A DNA stretch of 64,000 nt, taken from the NCBI RefSeq assembly GCF_003286085.1, contig NW_020825368.1, positions 248,001-312,000 on the forward strand, given 5' to 3'. Of the stretch, positions 22,790 to 34,259 are shown one piece after another. A program made the translations under genes and the position numbers. The notes below the pieces were generated by a model that made no database searches, was not told the origin of the DNA, and saw nothing but the letters and a program-made list of their open reading frames with translations. The DNA comes from Drosophila persimilis. Its lineage: Eukaryota > Arthropoda > Insecta > Diptera > Drosophilidae. How positions within the stretch are numbered: the stretch's first letter is position 1; every line of letters starts with the position of its first letter.

Positions 22790-24140
22790 GAATGCGAGAT
22801 AAAATCTTTAAGAATAAGTTAGCGTCGTTACAGGGCAGAACAAAGATATCGACTTTACGTATGCGTAAATTCTGGGAAAACATACGTAATACAAGGAAAC
22901 TTCTAGTAGCTTCCGTGGTGAATGATCAGCTAGATAGTAGATTTTACGCCTCAATAAAGTTTGCTGAATTCTCCGAAATGGGATTACTAGATACCGGGAG
23001 CAAATATTAGTTGTTTAGGAGGCAGCTTAGCGAAGCAAAATTGGACAGACTATAAGCAATTTAAGAAATTATCTTCAGGAGCTAAGACCGTAGATGGCAA
23101 AAGTCATGAGGTCATAGGTTCTGTGCGAATGGACGTACAGTATAATAAAGAAAAGAAACCAATTCTATTTTTCATTATTCCGTCGTTAGACAAGCGAGAC
23201 ATTCTGGACATCGATTTTTGGAAAGCTAATTTGAATTAGCGCCAGGGTTAATAAATGCTCTCGAAGTCACCCCAGACAGGGAAACCCAAGAAGAATTAAA
23301 TGAGAATAATTATCCGTTTACGGTAGAACAGAAAAAACGGCTAGACGTAGTCATCAATTGATGTTTCCACATTTTGCACGACAAGGATTAGGAAGAACGC
23401 CATGGATAAAACATGAAATAGAGATTGGCACAGCTCGAGCGGTGAACCAACGCTTCTATCCAGTTTCCCCAGCCGTGGAAAAGCTTATGTTCAAAAAAAT
23501 TGATAGAATGCTTAGATCCTAGGAGTGATAGAGAAGTCCACCAGTGCTTGGAGCTCACCGATGCGATTAGTGATCAAGCCGGGTAAGGTACGTTTATGTC
23601 TAGATGCCAGGAAAATAAATGAGGTGACCAAAAAAGATGCTTATCCAGTGGCCAGAGGGAATTTTTTCCAGATTACCAAAAGCGAACATAATCACTAAAA
23701 TCGATCTAAAGGATGCATATTGGCAGATAGCCCTGTCGGAAGAATCTAAGGCGATTACAGCTTTTACAGTACCGCGGCGATCCTTATATATCAGTTTAGA
23801 GTCATGCCCTTTGGACTTTGTAAAGCTCCTCAGACTATGTGTCGCCTAATGGATGAATTGATCCCTCCAGAGCTGAAATATTGCGTGTTTGGTTATCTTG
23901 ATGATTTGTGTTGTTTCAGAAGATTTCGATTATCACTTATCAGTGCTGATCCCATTAGCTTAGCGCTTTAGGAAGGCGTTGAATATAGCTAAGACCAAGT
24001 TTTGTGTCACGGAAGTGCCATATCGTGGATTTGTAATAGGACATAATGGTATTGCCACAGATCCCCGGAAAATGGCATCTATTCGGAACTGGCCAGCTCC
24101 AAAAACATGAAAGCAAGCCCGAGGGTTTCTAGGATTAGTT
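22790..24140 (+). pseudogene. pol: Ty3/Gypsy-like protease and RT, decayed, 5' of the LINE insertion
   Basis: The frame is broken several times. Visible remnants in shifting frames are a protease motif GLLDTGS (about 22982), a LDIDFW motif (about 23205), the RT segment with KIDLKDAYWQI (about 23698), a GYLDDLC-type catalytic box (about 23890-23910), and the start of the conserved FLGLVGWYR region (about 24130). That last motif is cut exactly by the LOA LINE and continues at 29321. The order and motifs fit Gypsy pol. Confidence 0.75.
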
Positions 24141-24152
24141 GGTTGGTACAGA
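24141..24152. repeat. Left target-site duplication of LOA-type LINE
   Basis: GGTTGGTACAGA here is repeated at 29321-29332, and the Gypsy pol reading joins across it. This shows simple insertion by target-primed reverse transcription. Confidence 0.85.
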
Positions 24153-24472
24153 GGCTGGCGAAAATCCTCTAGCTGAACCCTCCACGAGGGTGCCGGCTGG
24201 GCAATGGACACTGCATTACCCCGGACAAGGGTAATGCACTGTCGCTTGCTCTGTCCGGGGTAATGCAGTGTCTAGCTAAGGCTATGGTCCGGCGTCTTCC
24301 CGATTCAAAGTCGGGGGAACCGAACCAGGGCCATGGCTAGAGGTGCCTGGCGGTCAGGCCTAAAACGCTAGGGGGTGGTCCCCCCGAAAAATATTAACCA
24401 GTATGGACCCTCGGGCCAACTATGGAGTCGAAGAAGGAGCAAGCACGGGTTGGGAGGTAAACCCAAACGTCG

Positions 24473-25815
24473 GTGGAAAGCGTGACTGCTACCACCGGCG
24501 GGCACGGGGAGGAGCAGTCCTCTCTGCGTGTTGCCAGCGGTCACACCTCAGACTTGGCGGGAGCAGGCCAGGTCAGTTGTAAAGCTACTGCCACAACAAC
24601 AACAACAAAAACAACTCACTCCGTGGCCTGCAAGTTGAGCCGCACAGATGCCGTAGTCGATACAGACACGGATCTGGAGAGTGTGCTCTCTCTAAGCAGG
24701 ACGGATGAAGAAAGCCTTCTCCGGTCGCCGGAACCAGGCACCAGCTCCCTGCGTAGGGAAGGGCCGAAGCGTTCCAAGGAGGGGATGAAGGCCATAGCGC
24801 AATACAAAGCGGCCCTCAACATAAAAAGCCGGCTGCAAGGTAAAGCAGACATCTCCCAGGAGGAGAAGGTCAAGCTAGCCTGGGCCGAGCAGAGAGTAGA
24901 GGAGGGTCGGCTACACTATGCTCAGATGCCACAGATGAGGGCGTCGAATGGCGAATATGCCAATAAGGTGGAGGAGATGATGGCCACCAAGAGGCAACGC
25001 TCGACTGAGAGTGCCATTAAGGACACTCCAGCGAACAAGCGGCAACGCGGGCCCAAGAGTGCAGCCCCTCCACCGAAAGCGGCCAAGAAGCCAACGAAGC
25101 CGAAAGCGAAGGTCAGCGATGTGACCAAACGACATTTGATCGTGGCACTCATCGACCGGAGCGAGGAAAATGGCAATATGTCAGCGGCACAGTGGAAGCT
25201 TGTGCACGCGCGTCTCGTCGACGCACTGTTTGCACACATGGAAGAAGACCCCGCGGCCCCTATGCCCACGTTCGATGGTGCTGGGTGGCTAAATGGGGTT
25301 AAGATCCTGAAGTGTGGCAGGGGGCCAAGCTGGAGGTTGTGGACCGGGAGCTTATCCCGTCCAAGCCTAAGGCGAAGGTACTCTTCCCCATCACAATCCA
25401 GGGGGACCGAGCGCTGAAGCTCCTTCAGCGGCAAAACGCGGACGTGCCAACGGCCGATTGGAGGATCCTACACATTGGTAGCCCACTACCCAACGAGGGG
25501 GGCCAATGTGTGATCCTCCAAATAAGCAAGGAAGCAGAGGATCTGCTATACCCCAAGTTCGGGAAGATGGCGTGGGGCATGGGTAGCGTCTACCTGCGCC
25601 TCAAAAAGCGCCACCCTGAGGACAAGGACGCGCATACCCTGCAGGCAGGCGAGGTGGAAAAGGACTTAGGTCTCGAGTCCATCGTGGAGGCCGCCCAGGG
25701 TCTTGCGCTTGAAGACGAAAAAGAGGAAGACGGTGACCTGACGCTGGTAGTCAACCCGTCAGGTGCAAGTGAGCCAGCCACCCATGCTGAGTGTGCTGCA
25801 GCTCAACTTGCATAA
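24473..25815 (+). pseudogene. LOA-type LINE ORF1
   Basis: The frame opens at 24473, but its first codon is not ATG. The N-terminal half is Lys/Ala/Pro-rich and low complexity. The frame runs to 25417 and the true continuation is in another frame from about 25312 to 25815, so a 1-nt shift lies near 25310. The second part (LEVVDRELIPSKPKAKVLFP, GMGSVYLRLKK) looks like the DUF4780-type domain of Drosophila LINE ORF1 proteins, which are RNA-binding Gag-like products. Its 3' end overlaps the ORF2 start at 25787. Confidence 0.7.
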
Positions 25816-26863
25816 AAGCAAGGTAGCATCGGCGGAGCTCCTCATCGCCATGGAGCAAGGGCTCGCCGACATAGCTCTAGTCCAGGATCCCTGGATTGCG
25901 ACAGGCAATTCAGTGGCCGGACTAAAGTCCTCAAATCATAACCTGTTCTACTCAACATCGGTAAGCAGGAACAGAACCGTCGTACTCGTACGAAAGGGAA
26001 TCCATGCTAACCTTATGTCCTATTACAGCACGGATGACCTGACGGTTGTGATGCTGGAAAGTGAGGAAAAGCGCCTTCTGGTGGCTTCCTGCTACATGGC
26101 TCACGACAGACCCGCACCACCCGACGAACTCAGGAGACTGGTGACAGAAGCCGGCACCAAAAACTATCAACTCGTCATCGGAACGGACGCCAATGCCCAC
26201 CACAATGTGTGGGGAAGTACCGACATCAATGACAGAGGTGAGTCACTCTTAGACTTTATACTAGCAACTAATCTATATATAGCAAACGTTGGGGAGGAGC
26301 ACACCTTCGTAGGTCCGGCCTCATCCAACGTGCTAGACCTAACACTTGCAAGAGTCCTCGAAAGACCATCCTTCTCAGACCATAAGTACATTCAGTTCAA
26401 GTGCGAATTCAAACACCCTTCAAATACAACAGTCTTTAGAAACCCCCGGAACACAAACTGGGCAAAGTTTAAAAAGACAGTTACTTCGAAGCTCGCGAAT
26501 CCGGGCTCAGTGAAATCCGCGGAGGATATAGAGAAGTCCCTAAAGACCCTATCCAACGAGTTACCGAACGAGTTGCATCGTGCAAACCCTCGAGAACGAA
26601 GAGGTGGTCCAAGCCACTCTGGTGGAACCGAGATCTCTCTCTCCAAAGGAACAACCTCAAGGAATTCTTCAAGATCGCCAAACAAGCGAACGAAGAGATT
26701 GTCAATGAGGAATATAAAATCCTACTTAGGAGCTACAAGAAGGAAATACGTAAGGCACAAAAGAACTCGTGGAGAAACTTCTGCTCCAACATCGAGAAAG
26801 TGCCCGAAACCGCTAGGCTTCGGAAGCTGCTTTCAAAGCAGCCCACAGTACAGAGCCAACTAA
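25787..26863 (+). pseudogene. LOA-type LINE ORF2, endonuclease domain
   Basis: I take the start as ATG at 25787 (MLSVLQLNLHKSK), overlapping ORF1. This is an apurinic-endonuclease-like domain that nicks the target. Visible motifs are LQLNLHKS, LVQDPW, IGTDANAHHNVWGS and a FSDHKYI catalytic His motif near 26380. A frameshift near 26560 moves the linker to RT into another frame, where it continues from 26800. Confidence 0.8.
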
Positions 26864-29317
26864 AACTAGACAACGGACAGTGGACAGAGGGCAGTAAAGA
26901 AGCCCTAACAGCACTAATGGAGGCGCACTTCCCTGGATGCACCGAGGTCACTGACGCCAAGGAGCATCAGGACCTAGCAACCGAGGAACAGCACCCTCCA
27001 ATAGGTCTGTTAACCACCAAGAGAATCCACTGGGCCATAGACTCCTTCGCGGGCATAAAAGCACCAGGACTGGACGGGATATTCCCAGCCATGATGCAGT
27101 TGACCAAAGAGGTTATTACCCCATGGCTCCTCGCAATATACTCAGCATGCCTAAGTACGGGCTATATCCCCATCCAATGGAGAACCTCGAGAGTTGTCTT
27201 CCTCCCTAAGGCAGGAAAGTGCAGCCACGTGAGTCCCAAGGATTACAGACCGATAAGCCTTACCTCCTTTATACTAAAAACACTAGGAAACCTGTTGGAC
27301 TTGCACATCAGGAATGAGGTAGAGGGACTGATGTCAACAAACCAACACGCCTACACTAAAGGGAAATCAGTGGAGACGGCACTACACTCGCTAGTAGCCA
27401 CCATCGAGAGCGCCCTTCACAACAAAAAGTATGCTTTGGGAGCATTTGTGGACATCTCAGGAGCATTCAACAACGTGGCCACAACCGCAATAACAAGTCG
27501 CCTAGAAGCGAATAACATACACCCTGCAATCAACGTCTGGATCAAAAACCTCCTAAGTTGTAGACGGGTGCAATCGGAGTGGGGCACTGCTTCCATGGTA
27601 AAGGGGGCACACAGAGGCACACCTCAGGGTGGAGTCCTGTAGCCACTACTGTGGAATCTGGTGGTCGACGACCTCATCAAGAGATTTGAAAGGAAGGCCC
27701 AAAGAGGTAGGACTCAGTATCAACGCGGACAAGACGGACCTCATCCTCTTTACCAAGAGGTACAAGGTACCGATATGGACCCCCCCGAAAATTGACCAAA
27801 CTAGGCTGACTACAAAATCACAGGTGAAATACCTAGGCACAGTACTGGACAGCAAGCTGGCATGGAGGCCCAATGTAGTGGAAAGGGTGAAGAAGGCTAC
27901 CATTGCGCTTTATGCATCCAAGAAGATGCTCAGCAGCACATGGGGCCTGTCACCTGCTCTAATGCACTGGATCTACATCTCGGTGGTGCGACCAACTCTG
28001 CTGTATGGGGCCTTAGTGTGGTGGCAGGCTACTGAAAAGAAGACATACCATAAGCTTATGGAAAAGACTCAGCGACAGGCTCTGCTCTGTATTACAGGGG
28101 CGCTGAGGTCAACCCCAACAAAAGCACTTGAAACTGTACTCGGAATCGACCCCCTGGACATTCACGCTCGCCTGATTGCGGGAAAGGCAGCACAACGCCT
28201 CATAGCATCAGAATATCTATCGCCACAAAGATACGGGCATAGTTCAATCGGCAGGGAAATGACCAGATCAACTGATTACATGACCCCCCAAACTTGCCTT
28301 GACGTCAAAACAACCACATCTTTGGGACCGAAAGACTGGAAAATTGGAAGGGACCAAACTGAGGACATCAATATATACACAGACGGCTCCAAGATGGACG
28401 GAGGAGTAGGAGCGGGCCTTTACTGTACAGACCCTGAGATAAGGCTGTCGTATAAGCTACCGGACCAATGCAGCATATTCCAGGCAGAAGTTTTTGCCAT
28501 CGGGAAAGCAGCGGAGGTCGCTCTCCTCACAGAACGAGCACACGATGCGGTCAACCTATTCGTCGACAGCCAAGCGGCGATAAGATCCATGCAGTCGTCC
28601 GCGGTCAGTTCCAGAAGTGTCTTGGCGAGCAGGGAGGCATTAGACATCCTAAGCACGACAAAGACAGTGCGGATCTATTGGGTTCCCAGCCACCAGGGCA
28701 TCGAAGGAAACGAAGCGGCGGACGTTCTAGCTAAGGAAGGCGTCGGGCTGGAGAATAGGAAAACCGAGAACGTGCCTGTCTCCCTCAGAACGCTGCAAGC
28801 CGATCTAGAGAAGCAGGCTAGAGCTCAGACTGATAGCAGGTGGAGGAGTACCACCACCTGCAGAACCTCGAAGATAATGTGCAAGGAGCGCAACGAGAAA
28901 CTTAGCCACTACCTACTGCACCTACCACGAAAGGACTGTAGATTGCTAGTGGGAATACTAACAGGTCACTGTCTGGCTGCTGCACATGCAGCAAAGCTAG
29001 CCATCACCAACAGAGAGAGTTGTAGGAAATGTGAGGAACCTGGGGCTATCGAAACCCTGGAACATCTCATCTGCAACTGTCCGGCTCTCTCAAGGGCAAA
29101 GAGGAGAGAAGCCCCAGTGTTGGCATCACTGGAAGATGCCTCCAAAAGGACGCCACAGGAACGCTGGCCTATGCTTAAAACACCTCGATTCTCGGGGACT
29201 TTTAAAACCACATTAACACTCCCGCGACGGTTCATACACCCCCCCATCCGGATAACTAAAGGCCATATTGGCCTATGCGTGGCCCCGCTGAGGGCCGTCC
29301 GGGTTAACCTAACCTAA
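26800..29317 (+). pseudogene. LOA-type LINE ORF2, RT, RNase H and C-terminal region
   Basis: RT fingers and palm run 26800-27640 (AGIKAPGLDGIFP, FLPKAGK, DYRPISLTSF, GTPQGGVL). A TAG at 27640 follows GGVL. The sequence then jumps, within about 60 bases, from VVDDLIKRFE to GLSINADKTD. The YADD-type catalytic segment is missing, so a deletion of roughly a hundred bases or more has occurred near 27695. A long frame from there to about 29317 holds the RT thumb (KYLGTVLDSKLAW), an RNase H domain (IYTDGSKMDGG, IFQAEVFAI, FVDSQAAI, VPSHQGIEGNEAAD) and a Cys/His motif (CRKCEEPGAIETLEHLICNC). Confidence 0.85.
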
Positions 29318-29320
29318 CCT
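29303..29320 (+). repeat. AACCT-repeat 3' tail of the LOA-type LINE
   Basis: The LINE ends GTTAACCTAACCTAACCT instead of poly(A). The tail abuts the right target duplication at 29321. Confidence 0.85.
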
Positions 29321-30195
29321 GGTTGGTACAGAAGATTCATAGAAAACTTCTCTAACGTTACTTTCCCCCTTACCGAACTTCTGTCTACTAAGAAGAAGTT
29401 TGAGTGGACGGCGGCTGCGCAAGGCGCGTTTGATAAGCTAAAGCAGTTATTGACCATGGCTCCAGTCTTAATAAATCCAGACTTTCAGAAGAAATATTAT
29501 GTCCATTGTGATGCTAGTAACTATGGCATTGGAGCTGTGCTAGTGCCGATATCCGACGAAGGAATAGAGAACCCAGTGGCATTTATGTCCAAAAAACTCA
29601 ATAGCTCGCAACGCAATTATAGCGTTACTGAACGAGAGTGTCTAGCAGCTCTTGAGGTAATCGAACGATTCCGTTGTTACTTAGAGTTGCAGGAGTTTGA
29701 AGTAGTCACTGACCACGCCAGCTTAGTATGGCTAATGCGACAACCAAATTTGAGTGGTAGACTAGCTCGGTGGGCTATGCGATTACAAGGCTATAAATTT
29801 AGCGTGAGTCATAGACGGGGTCAAGAAAATGTCGTGCCACACGCATTATCGCGAATTTATTCAGATATAACTGCACTTGAACAAATCGGACCCGAGGTCG
29901 AGTTAAACTCATCTTGCTTTAAAGACAAAGATTATGAGAAGCTACGTTTAAAAATTGAAGACAATCAGGAAAATTACCCTGATGTGAAAGTGGTAGATCA
30001 GTTTGTATATATCCGTACAGAACATGACGTGGGTGATGAAGCTAGTAACCAAAATAGCTGGAAACTATGGCTTCCAGTCGGATTGACTCAAGAGGATATT
30101 AAGAGATTCCACAATTCGATTGTAACTGCTCACGGTGGTATGTGTAAGACGCTTGAGTTGATTCGGAGAAATTTTTATTGGCCGGGAATTTACTT
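29321..30195 (+). pseudogene. pol: Ty3/Gypsy-like RNase H and integrase N-terminus, continuation
   Basis: This resumes the Gypsy pol exactly where the LINE interrupted it (GWYRRFIENFSNVTFPLTE). An uninterrupted frame from 29450 holds the RNase H domain (YYVHCDASNYGIGAVL, CLAALEVIERFRCYL, VVTDHASLVWL), a connector, and the start of the integrase zinc region (HGGMCKTLELIRRNFYWPG). Similarity stops at about 30195, so the integrase core and the 3' LTR are missing. Confidence 0.85.
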
Positions 30196-30289
30196 ATTTA
30201 TTATTCGCCAACGGAATCAAACAAAATCCTTAACTGGCTAGGCTAACTTATTTCTATCTTAACAAATAACAAAAATTAACATTAATAAA
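30196..30289. other. AT-rich stretch at Gypsy/LINE junction
   Basis: A non-coding stretch between the truncated Gypsy integrase and the stop codon of the minus-strand LINE fragment. It is probably the 3' UTR of that LINE, read on the minus strand. No poly(A) is seen. Confidence 0.4.
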
Positions 30290-30606
30290 TTAAATGTGTA
30301 ACAGGAAGAAATCCACACGCAACCGTCTGACGGCTCCCTTCCCCTGGCAAAAGTCGAAACGTAATCCAGCTGGCAGCGCATTGTGCTGCCGAAGCGCCCT
30401 ACAGATGGGCTCATGAAAGCCATAATTGGTCCGGTGCAGATCAACTGCAAAGGGCGCATGGGTCCTGAGGCTCCTGGCGGGCGTAGTGAAGCTAATCCTT
30501 CTAAGTAGGTCAAGGCAATCGATATTACTAAAGAATATTCTAGACTGAATTTTTGTTAGTTCGGATATAGATTGCCATGTTAAATGTTGCGAACTGCCTA
30601 TCGCGG
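30290..30606 (-). pseudogene. CR1-like LINE ORF2 C-terminus
   Basis: A roughly 105-residue minus-strand frame with the typical C-terminal pattern of CR1/jockey-like ORF2 (LDLLRRISFTTPARSLRTHA, then YGFHEPICRALRQHN). A comparable segment (DLLSRINFTIPIR) occurs at 51550 in the other CR1. The RT itself is absent. It lies head to head with the plus-strand fragment that follows. Confidence 0.55.
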
Positions 30607-31153
30607 ATTGTGACATGCTTTTAGAATTCTCAGCTAATTTCCATTCTTACTCGCCCTTGGCGGAACCATATTATGAAAACATCTTTTATACTTTAAGCCT
30701 GAATGCTATTCGGGATAGTTGGTTAAACGTTAATTGGGCTTCTGTTCTCTCGCATCCTAATGCTGACACTTCCCATAGTGTTTTCCTGCATACGGTCCGT
30801 CGTATTACTTTTAACAATGCTTCCAAAAGGGTGCATGGCTCCTATAGGTTACCATGGTATACGATGGCTCTTGTGAAATATAAGAATCTGCGTAAGAAGT
30901 ACTTTAAACGATTTGGTTAGACCCAGCACCCTGTGGACTGGGCGAGATATGTGCAGCATAAGGAGTTTGATTTCTTAAGCAAATTTTTGTATAGCCAATA
31001 TATTGCCGACGTTGAAAGGGGACTTAAAATCAATCCCAGATCGTTTTGGCATTTCATAAGTTCCAAAAAGTCGACGAGCTCTCTTTCTTCAGCTATGAAC
31101 CTGGGTAGCTTGAGCGCTAATACGGATAATGGTGTAGCAAACCTTTTTGCTTA
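30607..31153 (+). pseudogene. CR1-like LINE, inter-domain segment between endonuclease and RT
   Basis: Two frames (30615-30920 and 30933-31178) separated by an in-frame stop. The pattern PWYTMALVKYKNLRKKYFKRF, then SQYIADVERGLKINPRSFWHFISSKK, is the region just upstream of RT in CR1/jockey-like ORF2. The equivalent in the other CR1 lies at 49870-50180 (KNLKSRLYKKF, PKQFYCFVNSKR). It is cut on the right by the DINE-like repeat at about 31154. Confidence 0.6.
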
Positions 31154-32103
31154 TTTTTATACCCGATACTCAAAATGAGTATTGGGGTATATTAGATTTG
31201 TGGTAAAAGTGGATGTGTGTAACGTCCAGAAGGAATCGTTTTCGACCCCATAAAGTATATATATATTCTTGATTCTCTGTCTGTCCGTCTGTCCGTCCGT
31301 CCGTCCATCTGTCCGTCTGTCCATCCCCTTCAGCGCCTAGTGCTCAAAGACTATAAGAGCTAGAGCAACGATGTTTTGGATCCAGACTCTGTGATATGTC
31401 ACTGCAAAAAAAAATATTTCAAAACTTCGCCCCGCCCACTTCCGCCCCCACAAAGAACGAAAATCTGTGGCATCCACATTTTTAAAGATACGATAAAACC
31501 AAAAACGCAGAATCGTAGAGGATGACTATATGTTCTAGAGTGTAAAATCTCAACTAGATCGTATAATTATTATAGCCAGAATCAAGAAAACAATTTAATT
31601 CTTTCTCGCTCTGTCTCTCTCTAACACACAGGTTTCATGGTCGGTTTTGCCAATTGCAAAATATGAGTTCAAGGATCTCAGAACCTATAAGAGCTAGAGC
31701 AACCAAATTTGGTATCCACACTCCTCCTCCACACTCCACAAAATTTTGCCACACCCCCTTCCGCCCCGCAAAGGACGAAAATCTGGGGCATCCACAAATC
31801 TCAGAGACTATTAAGGCTAGAGTAACCAAATTTGGTATCCGCCGTTCTGTTAGATCTCACTATAAAACGTATATCTCAGATCAGATCGGATCATTTTTAA
31901 AGCCAACAGTAACAAATCAATTTGCAGTGGATACGCAGCGCCCGACGTCACGATCAGACTGATTTTCTGTCTCTCTCGCACGCACTCTTTGTCGTGTCGT
32001 TTAATATTAGCGGCGTCTGCCGGAGGAGAGCCATACTGACTTAGTATCGGGTATAACTGTAGAGTTGCGGTGTCCGCAGCAACTCAAAACGTTCCCCCTC
32101 GTT
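31154..32103 (+). repeat. DINE-1/mini-me-like repeat, plus orientation
   Basis: It begins TTTTTATACCCGATACTCA and includes the palindrome TACTCAAAATGAGTA, the conserved block near 31218-31250, the GTCC/GTCY microsatellite (31277-31325), and the terminal hairpin GAGTTGC...GCAACTC (32070-32093). The first 750 bases differ noticeably from the copy at 56287, but from about 31912 the two become nearly identical. Confidence 0.65.
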
Positions 32104-32283
32104 CTTTTTCTACATGTGTCCAGCATTAGAAACAAGTTTAAATAAAGCCTGCGTTCCTTGCGCTGGCATTTCAATTATTTTCGTCGAATTGTGCAGTACT
32201 AAGTTAAAAATCTCTACAATCTCTTACGAATTTAATAGAAACTTCTACCAATAGGTAAGTACGTTATTAATAAAAGAAATAAA

Positions 32284-33941
32284 ATGTCTTACAAAAGAAA
32301 AAGCCGAACACATATCGGAGAGGCTCGACATGTGCAAAGAGCTACTGGAGATTTTGAGGTTAAATTGAATATTTCGGAACCCGAACTCCAACAAAATGCA
32401 TTACTTTACGATAGTAATAAATTTCCATTTACTGAACATTCCAGTTGAACTGACTTAATCGGTTAACTAGGTGGCTGTCTGCAAATAATGTCAGCACTAT
32501 GGCAGGCAATGCCTTGGTTAATATTTAAAAACTCTTTAACAGATTTCCTAACGAAATTTAATTATTTATCTTCGAATATAAGTTTAAATATTAATGTAGA
32601 CGGTCTTCCGCTATGTAAAAGTTCTAGAATTCAAGCATGTCTCATTTTGATTAACGTCAATGGCACAAAGCCAGTTTTGGTAGCTGGAATATTTGCAGGT
32701 AATTCGAAGCCAGGATTCTTTATTTGCAAGAATTTGTCTACGAGTAAGGAGAATTGATAAAGGAAGGGATAATGTTTAAAGATATGTGTTTCCGAATATC
32801 TATGAGAGCAATCATATGCGATGCGCCAGCCCGCGCTTTTATATTGGCTGTGAAATATCGTTCGGGTTTTTATTCCTGCAACTATTGCATCCAGAAAGGG
32901 GAAACTTTCTGTAACCGTCAAATTTTCAAGAAATCAATTAACCTACCACGAACCAATGATAGCTTCCGAAATCGTATTCAACCTGAAAACCACAACATCC
33001 AAGGCAAACATGTTCTTGATAATATGCCAATGAATATGGTAAATCAGTTTCCCTTAGACTACATGCACGTAGTTTGTCTTTACGTCATAAAAACGGTCCT
33101 AGGGACTTTAGTAAGAGCAAAAGGTCATAAATAGCCATAGGCCATAGCTTCCCTTAATAATAAACTTATGTCTCTTAAAAAGTTTTTATCTGGGGAATTC
33201 AATAGAGAAGTTAGATCTCTAGATAATCTCGACCGATTTAAAGCCACTGAGCTTCGAACTTTTTTATTATATACTGGACCAATAGCATTGAAAGGCATTT
33301 TAGATACCGGCTTGTATAATCATTTTTACTGCTAAGCTTAGCGATAAGACTTCTTCTACGCAAAGAATATTGTGTCACGCAAAATTCTCCTGCATCCAGA
33401 TTGCTGGATAATTTTGTAAGTCAAGTTCCGTCTTTCTATATGAACGCAATGCTCACTTTTAATTTTGATTGCTTAACACATTTAAGCAAACAAACCATTC
33501 AATATGGTTCTCTACAGACCATAAGCTCATTTACGTTCGAAAACTTTCTGGGCCATCTTAAAAATATGGTGATAAATTCGAACTACTCATTGGAGAAATT
33601 TAACTGTACATTGTTGAACTCTAAACATTAAACATGAAATAAAAAATAAAATTTGTCATAGCCAACTAGTAGTTGGTCTAGAAGCATACTTTACTTCTCC
33701 CATAAACTCTACCTATGTGGGCATTTTCTATTCAAAAGTACTATATTTCGACTCGACCACATCGCAACATGATATAGAAAAATATCAGAAAAAACATTTA
33801 ATTTTGAAGATTGTGGAAATCACATTTACTTTCCTTTAATTGAATAATTTTAGATTTTTAAAAGTGGCTTACCAATACGATTTTAATTTTGAGGAAATGG
33901 TAGCGGAAAATACTCAAATAACAGGTAACATTTGGAGTGAC
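32284..33941 (+). pseudogene. Tnp2-like DNA transposase relic, copy 1
   Basis: Broken into pieces: 32284-32448 (starts MSYKRKSRTHIGEARHVQ, a basic N-terminus), 32488-32757 (SALWQAMPWLIFKNSL, NINVDGLPLCKSS), 32754-33134 (FRISMRAIICDAPARAF, YSCNYCIQKG, NQFPLDYMHVVCL), and 33401-33631 (SFTFENFLGHLKNMV), with degenerate coding to about 33935. The pattern is that of large predicted transposases widespread in invertebrate genomes that I associate with Tnp2/CMC-like elements. The DGLP and DYMH motifs probably contribute catalytic acids. Against copy 2, the stretch after KGHK (about 33134) is shortened. The family call is moderate; the copy is certainly broken. Confidence 0.5.
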
Positions 33942-34238
33942 TGTTCGGTCAAACTCCTTTAAGGAACAAGTATTCAAATGACCCTCGTAAAATAGAGAGC
34001 CTACGCTCACTTTTTGTATTTACTCTCACCATAATTGTACTAAATTCACCACTGTATTCTCTCTCTTATGCCCAGTACTCAAGCACTAAGATTTGTAATA
34101 AATAGTTATTCCCTAATACTCAACTGGATCGATCGACTTTTCTCTTTCTTGTATAGACTTTGATTCGTTTGCAGAAAAAACTAACACACCCCCATCCGTG
34201 AATTAACATTAATGCGGAAAACGCTCCGTGTACAAACA
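33942..34238 (+). repeat. BEL-B 5' LTR, copy 1
   Basis: 297 bp from TGTTCGGTC to ACAAACA, followed after three bases by a primer site. The start is inferred from the TG...CA rule and the break in transposase-like coding at this point. There is no 3' LTR partner, because the element is truncated. Confidence 0.6.
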
Positions 34239-34241
34239 TTT

Positions 34242-34259
34242 TGGCGCCCAACGTGAGGC
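34242..34259 (+). other. BEL-B primer binding site, copy 1
   Basis: TGGCGCCCAACGTGAGGC, three bases after the LTR. It differs by one base from the usual tRNA-Lys type primer site of animal retroelements (TGGCGCCCAACGTGGGGC). Confidence 0.75.

Larger units (their letters stand above)
24153..29320 (+). mobile_element. LOA-type non-LTR retrotransposon inserted in the Gypsy element
   Basis: A nearly full-length 5.17-kb insertion with a 12-bp target duplication. It has a GC-rich 5' UTR, ORF1, then ORF2 with endonuclease, RT, RNase H and a C-terminal Cys/His motif. An RNase H domain after RT points to the LOA or I group and away from R1 and jockey. The 3' end is not poly(A) but repeats of AACCT. 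Frameshifts, one stop and an RT deletion make it inactive. Confidence 0.85.

Noticed and set aside
31277..31325. GTCC/GTCY repeats considered as a CRISPR-like or satellite array
   Set aside because: They are the internal microsatellite of the DINE/mini-me-like element. There are no spacers, and the genome is eukaryotic.
32070..32093. Hairpin GAGTTGC...GCAACTC considered as a transcription terminator
   Set aside because: It recurs at the end of every DINE-like copy and has no gene upstream; it is a structural part of the repeat.
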